Assembly (NCBI GenBank): GCA_949126835.1
Contig: OX421507.1
Location: 29,201,366-29,265,365 of the forward strand
Length of the DNA stretch: 64,000 nucleotides
Direction: 5' to 3'
Origin: Anisus vortex
Lineage: Eukaryota; Mollusca; Gastropoda; Planorbidae
Shown here: positions 25,431 to 39,200 of the stretch, piece by piece
Layout: each line of letters begins with the position of its first letter
Position numbering within the stretch: position 1 is the stretch's first letter
Translations under genes and position numbers: made by a program
Notes under the pieces: model-generated
Database searches by the model: none
Told to the model about the DNA's origin: nothing
Seen by the model: only the letters and a program-made list of their open reading frames with translations

Positions 25431-26390
25431 GGTTGTTCGGTGAGAAAGACAAACTATGTATGTGTACTGCGATACTGGTTGTTCGGTGAGTAAGACAAAC
25501 CTTGTATGTGTACTGCGATACTGGTTGTTCGGTGAGTAAGACAAACCATGTATGTGTACTGCGATACTGGTTGTTCGGTGAGTAAGACAAACCATGTATG
25601 TATACTGCGATACTGGTTGTTCGGTGAGTAAGACAAACCATGTATGTGTACTGCGATACTGGTTGCTCGGTGAGTAAGACAAACTATGTATGTGTACTGC
25701 GATACTGGTTGTTCGGTGAGTAAGACAAACCATGTATGTGTTCTGCGATACTTGTTGTTCGGTGAGTTAGACAAACCATGTATGTGTACTGCGATACTGG
25801 TTGTTTTGTGAGTAAGACAAACCATGTATGTGAACTGCGATACTGGTTGTTCGGTGAGTAAGACAAACCATGTATGTGTACCGTGATACTGGTTGTTCGG
25901 TGAGTAAGACAAACCATGTATGTCTACTGCGATACTGGTTGTTCGGTGTGTAAGACAAACCTTGTATGTGTACTGCGATACTGGTTGTTCGGTGAGTAAG
26001 ACAAATCTTGTATGTGTACTGCGATACTGGTTGTTCGGTGAGTAAGACAAACCATGTATGTGTACTGCGATACTGGTTGTTCGGTGAGTAAGACAAACCA
26101 TGTATGTGTACTGCGATACTGGTTGTTCGGTGAGTTAGACAAACCTTGTATGTGTACTGCGATACTGGTTGTTCGGTGAGTAAGACGAACCTTGTATGTG
26201 TACTGCGATACTGGTATTTCGTTGAGTAAGACAAACCATGTATGTGTACTGAGATACTGGTTGTTCGGTGAGTAAGACAAACCATGTATGTGTACTGCGA
26301 TACTGGTTGTTCGGTGAGTAAGACAAACCATGTATGTGTACTGCGATACTGGTTGTTCGGTGAGTTAGACAAACCTTGTATGTGTACTGC
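25431..26390. repeat. Satellite units of the gagaaagac family, mixed order
   Basis: It begins with the gagaaagac unit near 25,442 and continues the 20.0 kb series, then departs from it: tgtgaactg near 25,830, tgtctactg near 25,922 and ggtatttcgttgag near 26,213. No longer-range partner was clear to me for the last few hundred bases. Confidence 0.75.
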
Positions 26391-28137
26391 GATACTGGGG
26401 TTCGGTGAGTAAGACAAACCTTGTATGTGTACTGCGATACAGGTTGTTCGGTGAGTAAGACAAACCTTGTATGTGTACTGCGATACTGGTTGTTCGGTGA
26501 GTAAGACAAACCTTGTATGTGTACTGCGATCCTGGTTTTTCGGTGAGTAAGACAAACATTGTATGTGTACTGCGATACTGGTTGTTCGGTGAGTAAGACA
26601 AACCTAGTATGTGTACTGTGATACTGGTTGTTCGGTGAGTAAGACAAACCTTGTATGTGTACTGCGATACTGGTCGTTCAGTGATTAAGACAAACCTTGT
26701 ATGTGTACTGTGATACTGGTTGTTCGGTGAGTAAGACAAACCTTGTATGTGTACTGCGATACTGGTCGTTCAGTGAGTAAGACAAACCTTGTATGTGTAC
26801 TGCAATACTGGTCGTTCAGTGAGTAAGACAAACCTTGTATGTGTACTGCGATACTGGTTGTTCGGTGAGTAAGACAAACCATGTATGTGTACTGCGATAC
26901 TGGTTGTTCGGTGAGTTAGACAAACCTTGTATGTGTACTGCGATACTGGTTGTTCGGTGAGTAAGACGAGCCTTGTATGTGTACTGCGATACTGGTTGTT
27001 CGGTGAGTAAGACAAATCTTGTATGTGTACTGCGATACTAGGTGTTCGGTGAGTAAGACAAACCATGGATGTGTACTGAGATACTGGTTGTTCGGTGCGT
27101 AAGACAAACCATGTATGTGTACTGCGATACTGGTTGTTCGGTGAGTAAGACAAACCATGTATGTGTACTGCGATACTGGTTTTTCGGTGAGTAAGACAAA
27201 TCATGTATGTGTACTGCGATACTGGTTGTTCGGTGAGTAAGACAAACCATGTATGTGTACTGCGATACTGGTTGTTCGGTGAGTAAGATAAACCATGTAT
27301 GTGTTCTGCGATACTTGTTGTTCGGTGAGTTAGACAAACCATGTATGTGTACTGCGATACTTATTGTTTTGTGAGTAAGACAAACCTTGTATGTGTACTG
27401 CGATACTGGTGGTTCGGTGAGTAAGACAAACCATGTATGTGTACTGCGATACTGGTTGTTCGGTGAGTAAAACAAAACTTGTATAAGTACTGCGATACTG
27501 GTTGTTCGGTGAGTAAGACAAACCATGTATGTGTACTGCGATACTGGTTGTTCGGTGAGTAAGACAAACCATGTATGTGTACCGCGATACTGGTTGTTCG
27601 GTGAGTAAGACAATCCATGTATGTGTTCCGCGATACTGGTTGTTCGGTGAGTAAGACAAACCATGTATGTGTATTGCGATACTGGTTGTTCGGTGAGTAA
27701 GACAAACCATGGATGTGTACTGAGATACTTGTTATTCGGTGAGTAAAAAAACATTGTTTGTTTACTGCGATACTGGTTGTTCGGTGAGTAAGACAATCCA
27801 TGTATGTGTTCCGCGATACTGGTTGTTCGGTGAGTAAGACAAACCATGTATGTGTACTGCGATACTGGTTGTTCGGTGAGTAAGACAAACCATGGATGTG
27901 CACTGCGATACTGGTGGTTCGGTGAGTAAAAAAACATTGTTTGTGTACTGCGATACTGGTTGTTCGGAGAGTGAGACAAACCATGTATGTGTACTGCGAT
28001 ACTGGTTGTTCGGTGAGTAAGACAAACCATGGATGTGTACTGATATACTGGTTGTTCGGTGAGTAAAAAAAAACATTGTTTGTGTACTGCGATACTGGTT
28101 GTTCGGTGAGTAAGACAATCCATGTATGTGTTCCGCG
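26391..28137. repeat. 38/39-unit module, copy 1 (one unit short)
   Basis: It starts at a 45-bp unit with gatactggggttcgg (a 1-bp loss near 26,398). It carries gatacagg (26,438), gatcctggttttt, acctagtatg, gttcagtgattaag, gataaacc, ttattgttttgtgag and cttgtataag. It ends with a three-member A-tract cluster. The offset to copy 2 is 1,747 bp, that is 38 units minus 1. Near 27,260 it lacks the gttgctcgg/aaactatg unit that copies 2 and 3 have. Confidence 0.9.
27740..28075. repeat. A-tract cluster of the 38/39-unit module, copy 1
   Basis: Run lengths are 7, 7 and 9 near 27,748, 27,926 and 28,060. The 9-A unit is 47 bp. Homologous clusters lie at 29,530-29,870 and 31,322-31,662 with the same 7, 7, 9. 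Confidence 0.88.
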
Positions 28138-29930
28138 ATACTGGTTGTTCGGTGAGTAAGACAAACCTTGTATGTGTACTGCGATACAGGTTGTTCGGTG
28201 AGAAAGACAAACCTTGTATGTGTACTGCGATACTGGTTGTTCGGTGAGTAAGACAAACCTTGTATGTGTACTGCGATCCTGGTTTTTCGGTGAGTAAGAC
28301 AAACATTGTATGTGTACTGCGATACTGGTTGTTCGGTGAGTAAGACAAACCTAGTATGTGTACTGTGATACTGGTTGTTCGGTGAGTAAGACAAACCTTG
28401 TATGTGTACTGCGATACTGGTCGTTCAGTGATTAAGACAAACCTTGTATGTGTACTGTAATACTGGTTGTTCGGTGAGTAAGACAAACCTTGTATGTGTA
28501 CTGCGATACTGGTCGTTCAGTGAGTAAGACAAACCTTGTATGTGTACTGCGATACTGGTCGTTCAGTGAGTAAGACAAACCTTGTATGTGTACTGCGATA
28601 CTGGTTGTTCGGTGAGTAAGACAAACCATGTATGTGTACTGCGATACTGGTTGTTCGGTGAGTTAGACAAACCTTGTATGTGTACTGCGATACTGGTTGT
28701 TCGGTGAGTAAGACGAACCTTGTATGTGTACTGCGATACTGGTTGTTCGGTGAGTAAGACAAATCTTGTATGTGTACTGCGATACTAGGTGTTCGGTGAG
28801 TAAGACAAACCATGTATGTGTACTGAGATACTGGTTGTTCGGTGCGTAAGACAAACCATGTATGTGTACTGCGATACTGGTTGTTCGGTGAGTAAGACAA
28901 ACCATGTATGTGTACTGCGATACTGGTTTTTCGGTGAGTAAGACAAATCATGTATGTGTACTGCGATACTGGTTGTTCGGTGAGTAAGACAAACCATGTA
29001 TGTGTACTGCGATACTGGTTGCTCGGTGAGTAAGACAAACTATGTATGTGTACTGCGATACTGGTTGTTCGGTGAGTAAGATAAACCATGTATGTGTTCT
29101 GCGATACTTGTTGTTCGGTGAGTTAGACAAACCATGTATGTGTACTGCAATACTTATTGTTTTGTGAGTAAGACAAACCTTGTATGTGTACTGCGATACT
29201 GGTGGTTCGGTGAGTAAGACAAACCATGTATGTGTACTGCGATACTGGTTGTTCGGTGAGTAAAACAAAACTTGTATAAGTACTGCGATACTGGTTGTTC
29301 GGTGAGTAAGACAAACCATGTATGTGTACTGCGATACTGGTTGTTCGGTGAGTAAGACAAACCATGTATGTGTACCGCGATACTGGTTGTTCGGTGAGTA
29401 AGACAATCCATGTATGTGTTCCGCGATACTGGTTGTTCGGTGAGTAAGACAAACCATGTATGTGTACTGCGATACTGGTTGTTCGGTGAGTAAGACAAAC
29501 CATGGATGTGTACTGAGATACTTGTTATTCGGTGAGTAAAAAAACATTGTTTGTGTACTGCGATACTGGTTGTTCGGTGAGTAAGACAATCCATGTATGT
29601 GTTCCGCGATACTGGTTGTTCGGTGAGTAAGACAAACCATGTATGTGTACTGCGATACTGGTTGTTCGGTGAGTAAGACAAACCATAGATGTGCACTGCG
29701 ATACTGGTGGTTCGGTGAGTAAAAAAACATTGTTTGTGTACTGCGATACTGGTTGTTCGGAGAGTAAGACAAACCATGTATGTGTACTGCGATACTGGTT
29801 GTTCGGTGAGTAAGACAAACCATGGATGTGTACTGATATTCTGGTTGTTCGGTGAGTAAAAAAAAACATTGTTTGTGTACTGCGATACTGGTTGTTCGGT
29901 GAGTAAGACAATCCATGTATGTGTTCCGCG
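28138..29930. repeat. 39-unit module, copy 2
   Basis: It has the same ordered markers as copy 1: gatacagg (28,185), acctagtatg (28,350), attaagac (28,430), cttgtataag (about 29,272) and three A-tract units. The offset to copy 3 is 1,793 bp, 39 units minus 1. A private gagaaagac occurs near 28,200. The join with copy 1 is the gttccgcgatactgg unit followed by gacaaaccttg. Confidence 0.9.
29530..29870. repeat. A-tract cluster of the 39-unit module, copy 2
   Basis: Run lengths are 7, 7 and 9 near 29,536, 29,716 and 29,857. A private gatattctgg precedes the last one. Confidence 0.88.
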
Positions 29931-31733
29931 ATACTGGTTGTTCGGTGAGTAAGACAAACCTTGTATGTGTACTGCGATACAGGTTGTTCGGTGAGTAAGA
30001 CAAACCTTGTATGTGTACTGCGATACTGGTTGTTCGGTGAGTAAGACAAACCTTGTATGTGTACTGCGATCCTGGTTTTTCGGTGAGTAAGACAAACATT
30101 GTATGTGTACTGCGATACTGGTTGTTCGGTGAGTAAGACAAACCTAGTATGTGTACTGTGATACTGGTTGTTCGGTGAGTAAGACAAACCTTGTATGTGT
30201 ACTGCGATACTGGTCGTTCAGTGATTAAGACAAACCTTGTATGTGTACTGTAATACTGGTTGTTCGGTGAGTAAGACAAACCTTGTATGTGTACTGCGAT
30301 ACTGGTCGTTCAGTGAGTAAGACAAACCTTGTATGTGTACTGCGATACTGGTCGTTCAGTGAGTAAGACAAACTTTGTATGTGTACTGCGATACTGGTTG
30401 TTCGGTGAGTAAGACAAACCATGTATGTGTACTGCGATACTGGTTGTTCGGTGAGTTAGACAAACCTTGTATGTGTACTGCGATACTGGTTGTTCGGTGA
30501 GTAAGACGAACCTTGTATGTGTACTGCGATACTGGTTGTTCGGTGAGTAAGACAAATCTTGTATGTGTACTGCGATACTAGGTGTTCGGTGAGTAAGACA
30601 AACCATGTATGTGTACTGAGATACTGGTTGTTCGGTGCGTAAGACAAACCATGTATGTGTACTGCGATACTGGTTGTTCGGTGAGTAAGACAAACCATGT
30701 ATGTGTACTGCGATACTGGTTTTTCGGTGAGTAAGACAAATCATGTATGTGTACTGCGATACTGGTTGTTCGGTGAGTAAGACAAACCATGTATGTGTAC
30801 TGCGATACTGGTTGCTCGGTGAGTAAGACAAACTATGTATGTGTACTGCGATACTGGTTGTTCGGTGAGTAAGATAAACCATGTATGTGTTCTGCGATAC
30901 TTGTTGTTCGGTGAGTTAGACAAACCATGTATGTGTACTGCGATACTTATTGTTTTGTCAGTAAGACAAACCTTGTATGTGTACTGCGATACTGGTGGTT
31001 CGGTGAGTAAGACAAACCATGTATGTGTACTGCGATACTGGTTGTTCGGTGAGTAAAACAAAACTTGTATAAGTACTGCGATACTGGTTGTTCGGTGAGT
31101 AAGACAAACCATGTATGTGTACTGCGATACTGGTTGTTCGGTGAGTAAGACAAACCATGTATGTGTACCGCGATACTGGTTGTTCGGTGAGTAAGACAAT
31201 CTATGTATGTGTTCCGCGATACTGGTTGTTCGGTGAGTAAGACAAACCATGTATGTGTACTGCGATACTGGTTGTTCGGTGAGTAAGACAAACCATGGAT
31301 GTGTACTGAGATACTTGTTATTCGGTGAGTAAAAAAACATTGTTTGTGTACTGCGATACTGGTTGTTCGGTGAGTAAGACAATCCATGTATGTGTTCCGC
31401 GATACTGGTTGTTCGGTGAGTAAGACAAACCATGTATGTGTACTGCGATACTGGTTGTTCGGTGAGTAAGACAAACCATGGATGTGCACTGCGATACTGG
31501 TGGTTCGGTGAGTAAAAAAACATTGTTTGTGTACTGCGATACTGGTTGTTCGGAGAGTAAGACAAACCATGTATGTGTACTGCGATACTGGTTGTTCGGT
31601 GAGTAAGACAAATCATGGATGTGTACTGATATACTGGTTGTTCGGTGAGTAAAAAAAAACATTGTTTGTGTACTGCGATACTGGTTGTTCGGTGAGTAAG
31701 ACAATCCATGTATGTGTTCCGCGATACTGGTTT
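29931..31733. repeat. 39-unit module, copy 3
   Basis: It repeats copy 2 unit for unit. The A-tract cluster again has lengths 7, 7 and 9. At about 31,735 the sequence does not restart the module but enters aagacaaaccaagtatg, the entry to module U. That shows where the original flank resumes. A private gttttgtcag occurs near 30,955. Confidence 0.9.
31322..31662. repeat. A-tract cluster of the 39-unit module, copy 3
   Basis: Run lengths are 7, 7 and 9 near 31,328, 31,513 and 31,650. Confidence 0.88.
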
Positions 31734-32464
31734 TTCGGTGAGTAAGACAAACCAAGTATGTGTACTGCGATACTGGTTGTTCGGTAAGTAAGACAAACCG
31801 TGTATGTGTACCGCGATACTGGTTGTTCGGTGAGTAAGACAAACCGTGTATATGTACCGCGATACTGGTTGTTCGTTGAGTAAGACAAACCATGTATGTG
31901 TACTGCAATACTGGTTGTTCGGTGAGTAAGACAAACCTTGTATGTGTACTGCGATACTGGTTGTTCGGTGAGTAAGACAAACCTTGTATGTGTACTGCGA
32001 TACTGGTTGTTCGGTGAGTAAGACAAACCTTGTATGTGTACTGCGATACTGGTCATTCGGTTAGTAAGACAAATGTTGTATGTGTACTGCGATATTGGTC
32101 GTTCGGTGAGTAAGACAAACGTTGTATGTGTACTGCGATACTGGTTGTTCAGTGAGTAAGACAAACCTTGTATGTGTACTGTGATACTGGTTTTTCGATG
32201 AGTAAGACAAACCTTGTATGTGTACTGCGATACAGGTTGTTCGGTGAGTTAGACAAACCTTGTATGTGTACTGCGATACTGGTTGTTCGGTGAGTAAGAC
32301 AAACCTTGTATGTGTACTGCGATACTGGTTGTTCGGTGAGTAAGACAAACCTTGTATGTGTACTGCGATACTGGTTGTTCGGTGAGTAAGACAAACCATG
32401 TTTGTGTAGTGAGATACTGGTTGTTCGGTGAGTAAGACAAACCTCGTATGTGTACTGCGATACT

Positions 32465-33380
32465 GGTTGTTCGGTGAGTTAGACAAACCATGTATGTGTA
32501 CTGCGATACTGGTTGTTCGGTGAGTAAGACAAACCTTGTATGTGTACTGCGATACTGGTTGTTCGGTGAGTAAGACAAATAATGTATGTGTACTGCGATA
32601 CTGTTTGTTCGGTGAGTAAGACAAACCTTGTATGTGTACTGCGATACTGGTTGTTCGGTGAGTAAGACAAACCATGTATGTGTACTGCGTTACTGGTTGT
32701 TCGGTGAGTAAGTCAAGCCATGTATGTGTACTGCGATACTGGTTGTTCGGTGAGTAAAACAAAACTTGTATAAGTACTGCGATACTGGTTGTTCGGTGAG
32801 TAAGACAAACCATGTATGTGTACTGCGATACTGGTTGTTCGGTGAGTAAGACAAACCATGTATGTGTACCGCAATACTGGTTGTTCGGTGAGTAAGACAA
32901 ACCATGTATGTGTACTGCAATACTGGTTGTTCGGTGTGTAAGACAAACCTTTTATGTGTACTGCGATACTGGTTGTTCGGTGAGTAAGACAAACCTTCTA
33001 TGTGTACTGCGATACTGGTTGTTCGGTGAGTAAGACAAACCTTGTATGTCTACTGCGATACTGGTTGTTCGGTGAGTAAGACAAATCTTGTATGTGTACT
33101 GCGATACTGGTTGTTCGGTGAGTAAGACAAACCTTGTATGTGTACTGCGATACTGGTTGTTCGGTGAGTAAGACAAACCTTGTATGTGTACTGCGATACA
33201 GGTTGTTCGGTGAGTAAGACATAACTTGTATGTGTACTGCGATACTGGTTGTTCGGTGAGTAAGACAAACCTTGTATGTGTACTGCGATCCTGGTTGTTC
33301 GGTGAGTAAGACAAACATTGTATGTGTACTGCGATACTGGTTGTTCGGTGAGTAAGACAAACCTAGTATGTGTACTGTGA
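32465..33380. repeat. 20-unit (920 bp) tandem duplication, copy 1
   Basis: acaaataatgtatg with gatactgtttg near 32,575-32,605, tgcgttactgg near 32,688, agtcaa, cttgtataag near 32,766 and gtgtgtaag recur 920 bp downstream. This copy contains the three units cttctatg, tgtctactg and aaatcttg (32,995-33,090). Its partner lacks them. Confidence 0.83.
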
Positions 33381-34240
33381 TACTGGTTGTTCGGTGAGTA
33401 AGACAAACCATGTATGTGTACTGCGATACTGGTTGTTCGGTGAGTAAGACAAACCTTGTATGTGTACTGCGATACTGGTTTTTCGGTGAGTAAGACAAAT
33501 AATGTATGTGTACTGCGATACTGTTTGTTCGGTGAGTAAGACAAACCTTGTATGTGTACTGCGATACTGGTTGTTCGGTGAGTAAGACAAACCATGTATG
33601 TGTACTGCGTTACTGGTTGTTCGGTGAATAAGTCAAACCATGTATGTGTACTGCGATACTGGTTGTTCGGTGAGTAAAACAAAACTTGTATAAGTACTGC
33701 GATACTGGTTGTTCGGTGAGTAAGACAAACCATGTATGTGTACTGCGATACTGGTTGTTCGGTGAGTAAGACAAACCATGTATGTGTACCGCGATACTGG
33801 TTGTTCGGTGAGTAAGACAAACCATGTATGTGTACTGCAATACTGGTTGTTCGGTGTGTAAGACAAACCTTGTATGTGTACTGCGATACTGGTTGTTCGG
33901 TGAGTAAGACAAACCTTGTATGTGTACTGCGATACTGGTTGTTCGGTGAGTAAGACAAACCTTGTATGTGTACTGCGATACAGGTTGTTCGGTGAGTAAG
34001 ACAAAACTTGTATGTGTACTGCGATACTGGTTGTTCGGTGAGTAAGACAAACCATGTATGTGTACTGCGATCCTGGTTGTTCGGTGAGTAAGACAAACAT
34101 TGTATGTGTACTGCGATACTGGTTGTTCGGTGAGTAAGACAAACCTAGTATGTGTACTGTGATACTGGTTGTTCGGTGAGTAAGACAAACCTTGTATGTG
34201 TACTGCGATACTGGTCGTTCAGTGAGTAAGACAAACCTTG
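33381..34240. repeat. 20-unit tandem duplication, copy 2, three units shorter
   Basis: It follows copy 1 at offset 920 to about 33,900. The gatacagg unit at about 33,977 is then only 782 bp (17 units) from its partner at about 33,195, so three units are missing. A private gtgaataagtc occurs near 33,625. Confidence 0.8.
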
Positions 34241-35075
34241 TATGTGTACTGTGATACTGGTTGTTCGGTGAGTAAGACAAACCTTGTATGTGTACTGCGA
34301 TACTGGTCGTTCGGTGAGTAAGACAAACCTTGTATGTGTACTGTGATACTGGTTGTTCGGTGAGTAAGACAAACCTTGTATGTGTACTGCGATACTGGTT
34401 GTTCGGTGAGTAAGACGAACCTTGTATGTTTACTGCGATACTGGTTGTTCGGTGAGTAAGACAAATCCTGTATGTGTACTGCGATACTTGTATTTCGGTG
34501 AGTAAGACAAACCATGTATGTGTACTGAGAAACTGGTTGTTCGGTGAGTAAGACAAACCATGTATGTGTACTGCGATACTGGTTGTTCGGTGAGTAAGAC
34601 AAACCATGTATGTGTACTGCGATACTGGTTGTTCGGTGAGTTAGACAAACCTTGTATGTGTACTGCGATACTGGTTGTTCGGTGAGTAAGACGAACCTTG
34701 TATGTGTACTGCGATACTGGTTGTTCGGTGAGTAAGACAAATCTTGTATGTGTGCTGCGATACTGGGTGTTCGGTGAGTAAGACAAACCATGTATGTGTA
34801 CTGAGATACTGGTTGTTCGGTGCGTAAGACAAACTATGTATGTGTACTGCGATACTGGTTGTTCGGTGAGTAAGACAAACCTTGTATGTGTACTGCGATA
34901 CTGGTTGTTCGGTGAGAAAGACAAACTATGTATGTGTACTGCGATACTGGTTGTTCGGTGAGTAAGACAAACCTTGTATGTGTACTGCGATACTGGTTGT
35001 TCGGTGAGTAAGACAAACCATGTATGTGTACTGCGATACTGGTTGTTCGGTGAGTAAGACAAATCTTGTATGTGT
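33880..35075. repeat. 26/27-unit tandem duplication, copy 1
   Basis: gatacagg near 33,977, aaaacttg, gatcctgg, aaacattg, acctagtatg (34,145) and gttcagtg recur 1,196 bp (26 units) downstream. From about 34,390 the offset becomes 1,242 bp (27 units), because one unit with gagttagac is absent here. Private changes are aaatcctg near 34,465 and tgtgctgcg near 34,752. Confidence 0.8.
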
Positions 35076-36235
35076 ACTGCGATACTGGTTGTTCGGTGAG
35101 TAAGACAAACCTTGTATGTGTACTGCGATACTGGTTGTTCGGTGAGTAAGACAAACCTTGTATGTGTACTGCGATACAGGTTGTTCGGTGAGTAAGACAA
35201 AACTTGTATGTGTACTGCGATACTGGTTGTTCGGTGAGTAAGACAAACCTTGTATGTGTACTGCGATCCTGGTTGTTCGGTGAGTAAGACAAACATTGTA
35301 TGTGTACTGCGATACTGGTTGTTCGGTGAGTAAGACAAACCTAGTATGTGTACTGTGATACTGGTTGTTCGGTGAGTAAGACAAACCTTGTATGTGTACT
35401 GCGATACTGGTCGTTCAGTGAGTAAGACAAACCTTGTATGTGTACTGTGATACTGGTTGTTCGGTGAGTAAGACAAACCTTGTATGTGTACTGCGATACT
35501 GGTCGTTCGGTGAGTAAGACAAACCTTGTATGTGTACTGTGATACTGGTTGTTCGGTGAGTAAGACAAACCTTGTATGTGTACTGCGATACTGGTTGTTC
35601 GGTGAGTTAGACAAACCTTGTATGTGTACTGCGATACTGGTTGTTCGGTGAGTAAGACGAACCTTGTATGTTTACTGCGATACTGGTTGTTCGGTGAGTA
35701 AGACAAATCTTGTATGTGTACTGCGATACTGGTATTTCGGTGAGTAAGACAAACCATGTATGTGTACTGAGAAACTGGTTGTTCGGTGAGTAAGACAAAC
35801 CATGTATGTGTACTGCGATACTGGTTGTTCGGTGAGTAAGACAAACCATGTATGTGTACTGCGATACTGGTTGTTCGGTGAGTTAGACAAACCTTGTATG
35901 TGTACTGCGATACTGGTTGTTCGGTGAGTAAGACGAACCTTGTATGTGTACTGCGATACTGGTTGTTCGGTGAGTAAGACAAATCTTGTATGTGTACTGC
36001 GATACTGGGTGTTTGGTGAGTAAGACAAACCATGTATGTGTACTGAGATACTGGTTGTTCGGTGCGTAAGACAAACTATGTATGTGTACTGCGATACTGG
36101 TTGTTCGGTGAGTAAGACAAACCATGTATGTGTACTGCGATACTGGTTGTTCGGTGAGTAAGACAAACCTTGTATGTGTACTGCGATACTGGTTGTTCGG
36201 TGAGAAAGACAAACTATGTATGTGTACTGCGATAC
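35076..36235. repeat. 26/27-unit tandem duplication, copy 2
   Basis: It matches 33,880-34,993 with the same markers: gatacagg near 35,173, acctagtatg at 35,340, ggtatttcgg near 35,730 and gatactgggtg near 36,004. It continues into gagaaagac units (36,203) before the 129-unit duplicate begins. Confidence 0.8.
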
Positions 36236-39200
36236 TGGTTGTTCAGTGAGTAAGACAAACCTTGTATGTGTACTGCGATACTGGTCGTTCAGTGAGTAAG
36301 ACAAACCTTGTATGTGTACTGCGATACTGGTTGTTCGGTGAGTAAGACAAACCATGTATGTGTACTGCGATACTGGTTGTTCGGTGAGTTAGACAAACCT
36401 TGTATGTGTACTGCGATACTGGTTGTTCGGTGAGTAAGACGAACCTTGTATGTGTACTGCGATACTGGTTGTTCGGTGAGTAAGACAAATCTTGTATGTG
36501 TACTGCGATACTAGGTGTTCGGTGAGTAAGACAAACCATGTATGTGTACTGAGATACTGGTTGTTCGGTGCGTAAGACAAACCATGTATGTGTACTGCGA
36601 TACTGGTTGTTCGGTGAGTAAGACAAACCATGTATGTGTACTGCGATACTGGTTTTTCGATGAGTAAGACAAATCATGTATGTGTACTGCGTTACTGGTT
36701 GTTCGGTGAGTAAGACAAACCATGTATGTGTACTGCGATACTGGTTGCTCGGTGAGTAAGACAAACTATGTATGTGTACTGCGATACTGGTTGTTCGGTG
36801 AGTAAGATAAACCATGTATGTGTTCTACGATACTTGTTGTTCGGTGAGTTAGACAAACCATGTATGTGTACTGCGATACTGGTTGTTTTGTGAGTAAGAC
36901 AAACCTTGTATGTGTACTGCGATACTGGTGGTTCGGTGAGTAAGACAAACCATGTATGTGTACTGCGATACTGGTTGTTCGGTGAGTAAAACAAAACTTG
37001 TATAAGTACTGCGATACTGGTTGTTCGGTGAGTAAGACAAACCATGTATGTGTACTGCGATACTGGTTGTTCGGTGAGTAAGACAAACCATGTATGTGTA
37101 CCGCGATACTGGTTGTTCGGTGAGTAAGACAATCCATGTATGTGTTCCGCGATACTGGTTGTTCGGTGAGTAAGACAAACCATGTATGTGTACTGCGATA
37201 CTGGTTGTTCGGTGAGTAAGACAAACCATGGATGTGTACTGAGATACTTGTTATTCGGTGAGTAAAAAAAACATTGTTTGTTTACTGCGATACTGGTTGT
37301 TCGGTGAGTAAGACAATCCATGTATGTGTTCCGCGATACTGGTTGTTCGGTGAGTAAGACAAACCATGTATGTGTACTGCGATACTGGTTGTTCGGTGAG
37401 TAAGACAAACCATGGATGTGCACTGCGATACTGGTGGTTCGGTGAGTAAAAAAACATTGTTTGTGTACTGCGATACTGGTTGTTCGGAGAGTAAGACAAA
37501 CCATGTATGTGTACTGCGATACTGGTTGTTCGGTGAGTAAGACAAACCATGGATGTGTACTGATATACTGGTTGTTTGGTGAGTAAAAAAAACATTGTTT
37601 GTGTACTGCGATACTGGTTGTTCGGTGAGTAAGACAATCCATGTATGTGTTCCGCGATACTGGTTGTTCGGTGAGTAAGACAAACCAAGTATGTGTACTG
37701 CGATACTGGTTGTTCGGTAAGTAAGACAAACCGTGTATGTGTACCGCGATACTGGTTGTTCGGTGAGTAAGACAAACCGTGTATATGTACCGCGATACTG
37801 GTTGTTCGTTAAGTAAGACAAACCATGTATGTGTACTGCGATACTGGTTGTTCGGTGAGTAAGACAAACCTTGTATGTGTATTGCGATACTGGTTGTTCG
37901 GTGAGTAAGACAAACCTTGTATGTGTACTGCGATACTGGTTGTTCGGTGAGTAAGACAAACCTTGTATGTGTACTGCGATACTGGTCATTCGGTTAGTAA
38001 GACAAATGTTGTATGTGTACTGCGATATTGGTCGTTCGGTGAGTAAAACAAACGTTGTATGTGTACTGCGATACTGGTTGTTCAGTGAGTAAGACAAACC
38101 TTGTATGTGTACTGTGATACTGGTTTTTCGATGAGTAAGACAAACCTTGTATGTGTACTGCGATACAGGTTGTTCGGTGAGTTAGACAAACCTTGAATGT
38201 GTACTGCGATACTGGTTGTTCGGTGAGTAAGACAAACCTTGTATGTGTACTGCGATACTGGTTGTTCGGTGAGTAAGACAAACCTTGTATGTGTACTGCG
38301 ATACTGGTTGTTCGGTGAGTAAGACAAACCATGTTTGTGTACTGAGATACTGGTTGTTCGGTGAGTAAGAAAAACCTCGTATGTGTACTGCGATACTGGT
38401 TGTTCGGTGAGTAAGACAAACCATGTATGTGTACTGCGATACTGGTTGTTCGGTGAGTAAGACAAACCTTGTATGTGTACTGCGATACTGGTTGTTCGGT
38501 GAGTAAGACAAATAATGTATATGTACTGCGATCCTGTTTGTTCGGTGAGTAAGACAAACCTTGTATGTGTACTGCGATACTGGTTGTTCGGTGAGTAAGA
38601 CAAACCATGTATGTGTACTGCGTTACTGGTTGTTCGGTAAGTAAGTCAAACCATGTATGTGTACTGCGATACTGGTTGTTCGGTGAGTAAAACAAAACTT
38701 GTATAAGTACTGCGATACTGGTTGTTCGGTGAGTAAGACAAACCATGTATGTGTACTGCGATACTGGTTGTTCGGTGAGTAAGACAAACCATGTATGTGT
38801 ACCGCGATACTGGTTGTTCGGTGAGTAAGACAAACCATGTATGTGTACTGCAATACTGGTTGTTCGGTGTGTAAGACAAACCTTGTATGTGTACTGCGAT
38901 ACTGGTTGTTCGGTGAGTAAGACAAACCTTCTACGTGTACTGCGATACTAGTTGTTCGGTGAGTAAGACAAACCTTGTATGTGTACTGCGATACTGGTTG
39001 TTCGGTGAGTAAGACAAATCTTGTATGTGTACTACGATACTGGTTGTTCGGTGAGTAAGACAAACCTTGTATGTGTACTGCGATACTGGTTGTTCGGTGA
39101 GTAAGACAAACCTTGTATGTGTACTGCGATACAGGTTGTTCGGTGAGTAAGACAAAACTTGTATGTGTACTGCGATACTGGTTGTTCGGTGAGTAAGACA

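Larger units (their letters stand above)
30303..33400. repeat. 3.1 kb block, first copy of a 129-unit (5,933 bp) dispersed duplication
   Basis: From gttcagtgagtaag near 30,308 through about 33,400 this block matches 36,236-39,333 at a constant offset of 5,933 bp (129 units minus 1). It spans most of the third 39-unit module plus module U (31,735-33,370). The two copies are separated by about 2.8 kb of differently arranged units, so the duplication is not simply tandem any more. Confidence 0.87.

Noticed and set aside
26390..26415. RNA polymerase III B-box in gatactggggttcggtgag
   Set aside because: Only GGTTCG of the B-box consensus matches, and there is no A-box, T-run terminator or tRNA fold nearby.
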